From Leptolyngbyaceae cyanobacterium CSU_1_4 (GTDB lineage: Bacteria > Cyanobacteriota > Cyanobacteriia > Elainellales > Elainellaceae), in NCBI GenBank assembly GCA_012034615.1, contig JAAUPA010000003.1, positions 1 through 60,893 of the forward strand: DNA of 60,893 bases. The letters run 5' to 3'. The notes beneath the pieces are model-generated. The model searched no databases, had not been told where the DNA came from, and saw only the letters and a program-made list of their open reading frames with translations. The position numbers and the translations under genes are program-made. Each line of letters starts with the position of its first letter. The first letter of the stretch is position 1. Below are positions 55,478 to 60,893 of the stretch, piece by piece.

Positions 55478-56429
55478 TCAGCCTCCCCAAACCTTTGCAA
55501 ATTTCGGCAGGCTGGATATCGGCAATGCTGCGAGTGGGAGATTGGATGGCGATGAATTTGTCGCTTTTGGGAAGAACCTGGGAGGACGAGGAAGAGCCGA
55601 ATAGGGCAAGAGTGTAGACTTGCAGGGCGATCGCTAAGTGCATCGGCACGCTGTTAGGAGCAATCATCAAATTGGCTCCAGCCACGAGGGCTGCCAGTTT
55701 GCCCATATCGGCGGGCTTCGTCACCTTGAGGCTTGGCACAGCTTGGGTCAGGGTCGTCACCGTGTCTAAGTCGCCTGTTTGCTTGACAATCACTAGAGGC
55801 ATGTCGGGCTGTTTTTGCTGAAAATCTTCAACAATAGTTAGCCAACTGGCAAGCGGATAACTCGTCTCGCCTTCTGCCAATAAGCTCTTGCCCGGATACA
55901 TCAATACATAGCCTGATCCGCGAATCCCTAAACGCTTTTGCTCAGCTTCAGCCCAGTCAATATCGCTTTTAGGAACGCTGATAGCGACCTCAGGGCAAGC
56001 CGCCTTAACGCCCATGCCTTGCAGCAAATCGTAATTAGACTGGGCAGTGTACTGATCCGCGTTGAACGGAACAGTATGGGTGAGGAAATACTTTCCTGCG
56101 CTGTCCTCAGAGCCGATGCGGGTAGGAACGCCTGTCAGCCAAAGCAATAGCCCGGTTCCCCAGTTCTGGCGCAAAGACAAAGCCGCATCATAGTAGCGAT
56201 CGCGAATCACCCCTAGCAAATTTGCCCAATCGGCAGGGCTGCTACGGTCCTTGAAATCAAACGTAATCACATCGTTCACAGACTTAGAGACCCGATAGGC
56301 GGCTTTTGCCCTTGGCTCCACAACCACATCGATCTCGGCATCGGGATATTTCTGTTTAAGACCGTCTAGGGTTGGGAAGAAAAGGATCTGTTCGCCAACT
56401 CCACCAGGAATAAGAGCTACTACCCGCAT
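55478..56429 (-). CDS. GT9-family glycosyltransferase (heptosyltransferase-like), one frameshift
   Basis: About 316 residues after repair. MRVVALIPGGVGEQILFFPT starts the Rossmann fold, and MYPGKSLLAEGETSYPLASW, then ANLMIAPNSVPMHLAIALQ, GSSSSSQVLPKSDKFI mark family 9, which moves sugars onto lipopolysaccharide core. The last bases are shifted: one extra T near 55502-55504 (forward strand) hides the usual end (KVWGG); repair puts the stop at 55478. Acceptor unknown; lpxD in this window shows lipid A is made here. Start at the ATG 56429. Confidence 0.78.
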
Positions 56430-56542
56430 AATCAATATTTCGTTACGAATAACGTCCTCATTGTAGGGGAATCAACTGCTATTCCGAACAAGAGTTTCAT
56501 GGAGTTGCTATGATCTCCTAGCAAAGAGGGAAGGGGAACGGG

Positions 56543-58048
56543 ATGATTAGTGAAAATGAAGTCAATAAAGAGAAGAATTTGGAGATAGGCGAAACGGATG
56601 AAGTGTATGCGGGGGCTGCGATCGCTACAGCAGAAACTCCTTTAGAAGAATTTATTCCTGAAGAATCTACCAATTTTTGGCAACAGGGACAGTTGCTAGA
56701 AACCACAATCGAAGATTTGAGCAACAGTGGCGATGGCGTGGGTCGTTGGGAAGGGCGAGTGATTTTTGTTCCTGATACAGTGGTGGGCGATCGCATTACT
56801 GTCCGCTTGGTACGGGTCAAACCCCAATATGCTTACGGCAAACTCCACCAAATTTTAGAGCCATCTTCTCACCGCATTCGCCCCGGCTGCATTGTGGCAG
56901 ATAAGTGTGGCGGCTGCCAGTGGCAGCACATTGACTATGCGTATCAGCGCGAAGCCAAGCGCAATTTGGTGATGCAAGACTTGGAGCGGATTGGAGGCTT
57001 TAGCAATCCTCCGGTCGATGCGATGTTGTCGGTTTTAGAATCGGGCGGAGAAGAAATGGGGTTTGGCTATCGCAACAAGGTGACTTATCCCTTGGCGCGA
57101 TCGGCAACCAAGCAGGTGCAAGCAGGATATTACCAAAAAGGAACGCATCAACTGATTAACTTGAATCAATGCCCGATTCAGGATGTGCGGCTCAATCCTT
57201 TGCTGGCGGAAGTGAAGCAGGATTTGTATAAACGGGGTTGGTCGATTTACAACGAGGAGCAGCATCGGGGCAAATTGCGCCATTTGGGGCTGCGGATTGG
57301 GCGGCGAACGGGCGAGATTTTGCTGACGCTGGTGAGTACAGATGGCAACTTGCCTGGGCTTGATGAACAGGCTGAGGAATGGTTAGGGCGTTATCCAGAA
57401 TTGGTTGGTATTTCGGTTAATATCAACCGCGATCGCGGCAACGCTATTTTTGGCAAAGACACCCGCTGTATTGCCGGACAATCTTATCTGCAAGAAGAGT
57501 TTGCTGGATTGAAGTTTCATATTCAACCCACGACGTTCTTTCAAGTTTTTACTGAGCAGGCAGAGGCGTTGCTGTTGGCGATCGCATCTGAGCTAAATCT
57601 CCAGGGTCATGAAACCCTCGTAGATGCTTATTGCGGAGTCGGGACGTTAACGCTGCCGTTGGCAAAACAAGTTCGGCAGGCGATCGGCTTGGAAGTTCAG
57701 CCAGAAGCGGTCGAGCAAGCCCAGATGAATGCTGAATTGAATGAGATCATCAATGCGACTTTCCAGACTGGAACAGTGGAAACTTTGCTGGGTCAGTTAG
57801 AAGTGCAGCCCGATATTGTCTTGCTCGATCCGCCTCGCAAAGGATGCGATCGCAAAGTCATCGACACTTTGTTAGCCTTGCTTCCCCCAAGAATTGTGTA
57901 CGTAAGCTGTAATCCATCAACCCTCGCCCGCGACCTCAAACTTCTGTGTCAAGGCGGCTATCGACTGACTCGCGTTCGCCCCGCCGATTTCTTCCCCCAA
58001 ACCGCCCATGTAGAATGTGTGGCATTCCTGGTGCGCGACGAGGCGTAA
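56543..58048 (+). CDS. rlmD: 23S rRNA (uracil-5-)-methyltransferase, RlmD/TrmA family
   Basis: 501 residues. After an acidic head, TRAM domain (GDGVGRWEGRVIFVPDTVVG), Fe-S Cys motif with CGGCQWQHIDYAYQ and the preceding Cys, then the SAM domain with VDAYCGVGTLTLPLAKQV, IVLLDPPRKGCDRKVIDTLL (DPPR) and the catalytic-Cys region YVSCNPSTLARDLKLL. It adds a 5-methyl group to a uridine in rRNA; RlmD (m5U1939) is the closest name, but the RumB/TrmA side of the family cannot be excluded. Starts at the ATG 56543; GAGGGAAGGGG precedes it. Confidence 0.86.
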   Translation: MISENEVNKEKNLEIGETDEVYAGAAIATAETPLEEFIPEESTNFWQQGQLLETTIEDLSNSGDGVGRWEGRVIFVPDTVVGDRITVRLVRVKPQYAYGKLHQILEPSSHRIRPGCIVADKCGGCQWQHIDYAYQREAKRNLVMQDLERIGGFSNPPVDAMLSVLESGGEEMGFGYRNKVTYPLARSATKQVQAGYYQKGTHQLINLNQCPIQDVRLNPLLAEVKQDLYKRGWSIYNEEQHRGKLRHLGLRIGRRTGEILLTLVSTDGNLPGLDEQAEEWLGRYPELVGISVNINRDRGNAIFGKDTRCIAGQSYLQEEFAGLKFHIQPTTFFQVFTEQAEALLLAIASELNLQGHETLVDAYCGVGTLTLPLAKQVRQAIGLEVQPEAVEQAQMNAELNEIINATFQTGTVETLLGQLEVQPDIVLLDPPRKGCDRKVIDTLLALLPPRIVYVSCNPSTLARDLKLLCQGGYRLTRVRPADFFPQTAHVECVAFLVRDEA

Positions 58049-58051
58049 ACG

Positions 58052-59191
58052 ATGAAATTCAGTCAACTCATTTTTCAACTAGAAGCCAATCCATCAGAAG
58101 CCAATCCATCAGAAGCTAATAAAACTAGCCTAGATTCTCACCCTAATCTCGATCCCGACCTCACAGGTGCAGCCCCAGTCGAATCTGCGCCCTCCGGCAC
58201 TCTCAGCTACATTGAAGGGGGCAAGTTCGCTGCCCAAATCAATAAGACGAATGCCAGCGCCTTAATTTTGCCGCAGCACGAGCCGTTCCAACTCCAAGCC
58301 ACTGAACGGGGCATTGCCTGGGTCAGCGTGGCGGCACCTCGGCTCATGTTTGCCCAAGCGATCGCCCTCTTCTACACGCCCTTTCGTCCGGCTCCGGGCA
58401 TCCATCCCACTGCCATTATTGACCCCACAGCGGCAATTGGCGCAGGGGTCTCTATTGGGGCACACGTCGTCATTCAGGCGGGCGTAACATTGGGCAACGG
58501 AGTCTGCATCCATCCCAACGTGGTGATTTATCCTAATGTGAAAATTGGCGATCGCACCCTGCTTCACGCCAACTGTGTGATCCATGAACGTACCCAAATT
58601 GGTGCAGATTGCGTGATTCATAGCGGCGCGGCGATCGGTTCTGAAGGCTTTGGCTTTGTTCCGACTTCCCAAGGCTGGGTCAAAATGGAGCAGTCGGGCT
58701 ACACCGTTTTAGAAGACAAAGTAGAAGTAGGCTGTAATTCTGCGATCGATCGCCCTGCTGTCGGCGAAACCCGGATTGCCCGCGACACTAAGCTTGATAA
58801 TTTGGTTCATATTGCCCATAACTGTCACGTTGGCGAAAGCTGTGCATTGGCGGCACAAGTCGGTTTAGCTGGAGGTGTGAAAACAGGCAAGGGCGTGATT
58901 TTAGGCGGGCAGGTCGGGGCGGCAAATTTGTCGTATATTGGCGATCGCGCTCAGGCTGGAGCAAAGGCAGGCATTCATGGCAACGTCGAAGCAGGCGCTG
59001 TGATGATGGGCAATCCAGCCACGCCCTACAAAACATTCTTAAAATCTTCAGCGATCTACAACCGCTTGCCCGAAATGCACCAAACTCTGAAGCAAATGCA
59101 GCAAAAGCTAGAAGAATTACAGCAGCAGATCCAGGCGATCGAAGGGCAAAACCAATCAGATTTTCTGCAAAGTTCAACAAAAGATACGTGA
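58052..59191 (+). CDS. lpxD: UDP-3-O-acylglucosamine N-acyltransferase
   Basis: 379 residues. Left-handed beta helix built of hexapeptides (IDPTAAIGAGVSIGAHVVIQ, VKIGDRTLLHANCVIHERTQ) with the catalytic His in HIAHNCHVGESC. It adds the second acyl chain in lipid A biosynthesis. The head has a duplicated EANPS segment (residues 10-20) that looks like a recent 15-bp repeat, and the C-terminus a coiled-coil (KLEELQQQIQAIEGQ). Three bases after rlmD, probably co-transcribed. Confidence 0.92.
   Translation: MKFSQLIFQLEANPSEANPSEANKTSLDSHPNLDPDLTGAAPVESAPSGTLSYIEGGKFAAQINKTNASALILPQHEPFQLQATERGIAWVSVAAPRLMFAQAIALFYTPFRPAPGIHPTAIIDPTAAIGAGVSIGAHVVIQAGVTLGNGVCIHPNVVIYPNVKIGDRTLLHANCVIHERTQIGADCVIHSGAAIGSEGFGFVPTSQGWVKMEQSGYTVLEDKVEVGCNSAIDRPAVGETRIARDTKLDNLVHIAHNCHVGESCALAAQVGLAGGVKTGKGVILGGQVGAANLSYIGDRAQAGAKAGIHGNVEAGAVMMGNPATPYKTFLKSSAIYNRLPEMHQTLKQMQQKLEELQQQIQAIEGQNQSDFLQSSTKDT
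58082..58111 (+). repeat. Two direct 15-bp repeats at the lpxD start
   Basis: GAAGCCAATCCATCA occurs twice head to tail, followed by a third partial unit (GAAGCTAAT). It codes EANPS EANPS EAN before the conserved part of LpxD. In frame, so copy number can vary without harm. Confidence 0.85.
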
Positions 59192-59313
59192 CCCCTCTCT
59201 CCAAAATTGAAACCAAAATTGAGAGAGCAAGACTCTCAGCGCTATGATAAATGAGCGCTAAACCCCGCCATTACCCCAACTGCTCACCTTCATTGATTCC
59301 TGGGAGTTTGTTT

Positions 59314-60591
59314 GTGAACCATCTAGACTTTTTAGCAGAAACTGATCCGATTGTTGCAGAAATGATGCAGCACGAACTTCAGCGCCAGCGCGACCACCTT
59401 GAGTTGATCGCCAGCGAGAACTTCACGTCTCCAGCAGTCATGGCGGCACAAGGTTCTGTGCTCACCAACAAGTATGCCGAAGGCTTGCCAACCAAACGCT
59501 ATTATGGCGGCTGCGAGTTTGTCGATCAGATTGAACAGTTGGCGATCGATCGCGCCAAAACCTTGTTTGGTGCTGCCCATGCCAACGTACAGCCCCACTC
59601 TGGCGCACAAGCCAATTTCGCCGTTTTCCTCGCGCTTCTTGAACCCGGCGACACCATCATGGGCATGGATTTATCCCACGGTGGACATCTCACCCACGGT
59701 TCTCCGGTCAACGTGTCGGGCAAATGGTTTAAGGCTTGCCACTATGGTGTGAGCCAAGAAACGCAGCAATTAGATTATGATCAAATCCGCGAACTGGCAC
59801 TGAAGCATCGCCCTAAGCTGTTGATTTGCGGCTATTCGGCTTATCCCAGAATCATTCACTTTGATAAATTGAGGGCGATCGCCGACGAAATCGGTGCTTA
59901 CCTCCTAGCAGACATTGCCCACATTGCGGGATTGGTTGCCACCGGGCATCATCCCAGCCCTATGGATCATTGCCACGTCGTCACCACCACCACCCACAAA
60001 ACTCTGCGGGGTCCTCGCGGTGGCTTAATTATGACTAACGATGTTGAACTGGGCAAAAAGCTCGATAAATCTGTCTTTCCCGGCAACCAAGGTGGTCCCC
60101 TAGAACACGTAATCGCTGGAAAAGCGGTTGCCTTTGGGGAAGCCCTTAAGCCAGAGTTTAAGATCTATTCTGGACAGGTGATTGAGAACGCTAAAGCGAT
60201 GGCGGCTCAACTGCAAAATCGCGGCTTAAAGATTGTTTCAGGCGGCACCGATAACCATTTAATGCTCGTTGATTTACAATCTATTGGCATGACGGGTAAA
60301 CGAGCCGATCAACTGGTGAGTGGCATCAATGTGACTGCAAATAAGAACACGGTTCCCTTTGATCCAGAATCGCCCTTTGTCACCAGTGGTTTACGCTTAG
60401 GTTCACCAGCGATGACGACTCGTGGAATGGGAACGATTGAGTTTACGGATATTGCAAATATCATTAGCGATCGCCTCCTCAACCCAGAAGATGAATCGAT
60501 CGCGCAAGACTGTAGACAACGAGTGGCGAAACTGTGCGATCGTTTTCCGTTGTATCCTCATCTGAACATTGCAGTTCCAGCACTGGTATAA
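59314..60591 (+). CDS. glyA: Serine hydroxymethyltransferase
   Basis: 425 residues from the GTG at 59314 ([17 protein letters not shown]), with GGGAG before it; an ATG 21 codons upstream adds an unconserved head. It interconverts serine and glycine with tetrahydrofolate. Marks: [51 protein letters not shown], and the PLP Lys in [16 protein letters not shown] (about residue 230). Full length. Confidence 0.96.
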   Translation: MNHLDFLAETDPIVAEMMQHELQRQRDHLELIASENFTSPAVMAAQGSVLTNKYAEGLPTKRYYGGCEFVDQIEQLAIDRAKTLFGAAHANVQPHSGAQANFAVFLALLEPGDTIMGMDLSHGGHLTHGSPVNVSGKWFKACHYGVSQETQQLDYDQIRELALKHRPKLLICGYSAYPRIIHFDKLRAIADEIGAYLLADIAHIAGLVATGHHPSPMDHCHVVTTTTHKTLRGPRGGLIMTNDVELGKKLDKSVFPGNQGGPLEHVIAGKAVAFGEALKPEFKIYSGQVIENAKAMAAQLQNRGLKIVSGGTDNHLMLVDLQSIGMTGKRADQLVSGINVTANKNTVPFDPESPFVTSGLRLGSPAMTTRGMGTIEFTDIANIISDRLLNPEDESIAQDCRQRVAKLCDRFPLYPHLNIAVPALV

Positions 60592-60601
60592 GTTCTAAAT
60601 A

Positions 60602-60629
60602 AAAAGGGAGCTGCTACTAGCTCCCTTTT
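60602..60629 (+). terminator. Rho-independent terminator of glyA
   Basis: AAAAGGGAGCT (60602-60612) pairs with AGCTCCCTTTT (60619-60629) around a six-base loop, with a T run in the 3' arm. It starts about ten bases after the glyA stop. Confidence 0.85.
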
Positions 60630-60693
60630 GCATCATTATGCAGAGAAATCTTGTGATCTATCTAATTTAGGATGGATAGGCGAAGAAGTTTTT

Positions 60694-60860
60694 GGCATTG
60701 CTGAATGCAAGTATGAAAAGCCACCCCCCCAACCCCCCGAAAATTGGGGGACTTACCGAACCCTTCAAAGTCCTGCAATTTTGGAGGATTTAGGGGCGAG
60801 AAAACGGTCAACTTAGATCAGTTCATATTAGATCAGTTCATACTTTGATTCAGCAACGCC
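60694..60860 (-). mobile_element. MITE-like element, copy 2 (167 bp, inverted)
   Basis: On the minus strand it reads GGCGTTGCTGAATCAAAGTA, then TGACCGTTTTCTCGCCCC, GGGACTTTGAAGGGTTCGG-like middle and the CATTCAGCAATGCC end, all matching copy 1 in order. It is longer by a duplicated TATGAACTGATCTA (twice, near 60812-60842). One terminal base differs (GGCATT for GGCGTT). Flanks GAAGTTTTT and GAACTTTTC agree in 7 of 9 bases, so a duplication is possible but not clear. Confidence 0.78.
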
Positions 60861-60893
60861 GAACTTTTCTCTGATTCTGACGCGATCGACAAA

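Noticed and set aside
60628-60816. 62-codon frame at the right edge
   Set aside because: It runs through the MITE-like element and has no protein-like pattern.

Overview
This window is cyanobacterial chromosome. Evidence: HIP1 octamers (GCGATCGC) are scattered through it; it carries cytochrome b6f genes (petC, petA), NDH-1 subunit ndhN, the circadian input gene ldpA, a Ycf45-type ATPase/R3H protein and a cyanobacterial 6S RNA beside purK; and the S10/spc/alpha ribosomal cluster has the cyanobacterial gene order, without rpsJ, rpsN and rpmD. The gene content would fit a Leptolyngbya-like filamentous form, but that is a guess.

Layout. 1-3.0 kb: a two-component hybrid kinase (cut by the left edge) and a CheY-like regulator. 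3.0-4.5 kb: purK and the 6S RNA gene. 4.8-16.5 kb: accessory genes (peptidoglycan-binding lipoprotein/secreted protein, a PII-like protein with an odd repeat in its T-loop position, acetoacetate-decarboxylase-like protein, DUF2993 protein, M48-like membrane protein, CIA30 protein, three universal stress proteins, GT4 glycosyltransferase, a decayed DUF433/DUF5615 toxin-antitoxin pair broken by a MITE-like element, SGNH hydrolase). 16.5-20.3 kb, minus strand: ycf45-like/R3H gene, ldpA, ndhN. 20.5-37.9 kb: the ribosomal supercluster, rplC through rplO, secY, adk, infA, then from a near-consensus promoter rpmJ, rpsM, rpsK, rpoA, rplQ, truA, rplM, rpsI, rpmE, followed by prfA. 37.9-42.5 kb: rnz, a SpoIID-domain protein, mutL, purS. 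42.6-48 kb: Fur-family regulator, LpxO-like hydroxylase, MFS transporter, Rieske oxygenase and an alpha-oxoamine-synthase-like enzyme. 48-50.6 kb: hisA and petC-petA. 50.8-56.4 kb: secreted/TPR/pentapeptide-repeat proteins, tRNA-Val(CAC) and a GT9 glycosyltransferase. 56.5-60.6 kb: rlmD-like methyltransferase, lpxD, glyA. A second MITE copy lies at the right edge.

A dominant feature is about 18 single-base indels, most in short homopolymers, that break otherwise intact genes including the indispensable rplE, rplR and infA. These are best read as consensus errors in the assembly, not as pseudogenes. Coordinates given here for such genes span the repaired reading frame. The clear exception is the DUF433 gene, whose disruption by a 139-bp element flanked by a perfect 13-bp duplication is a real biological event.
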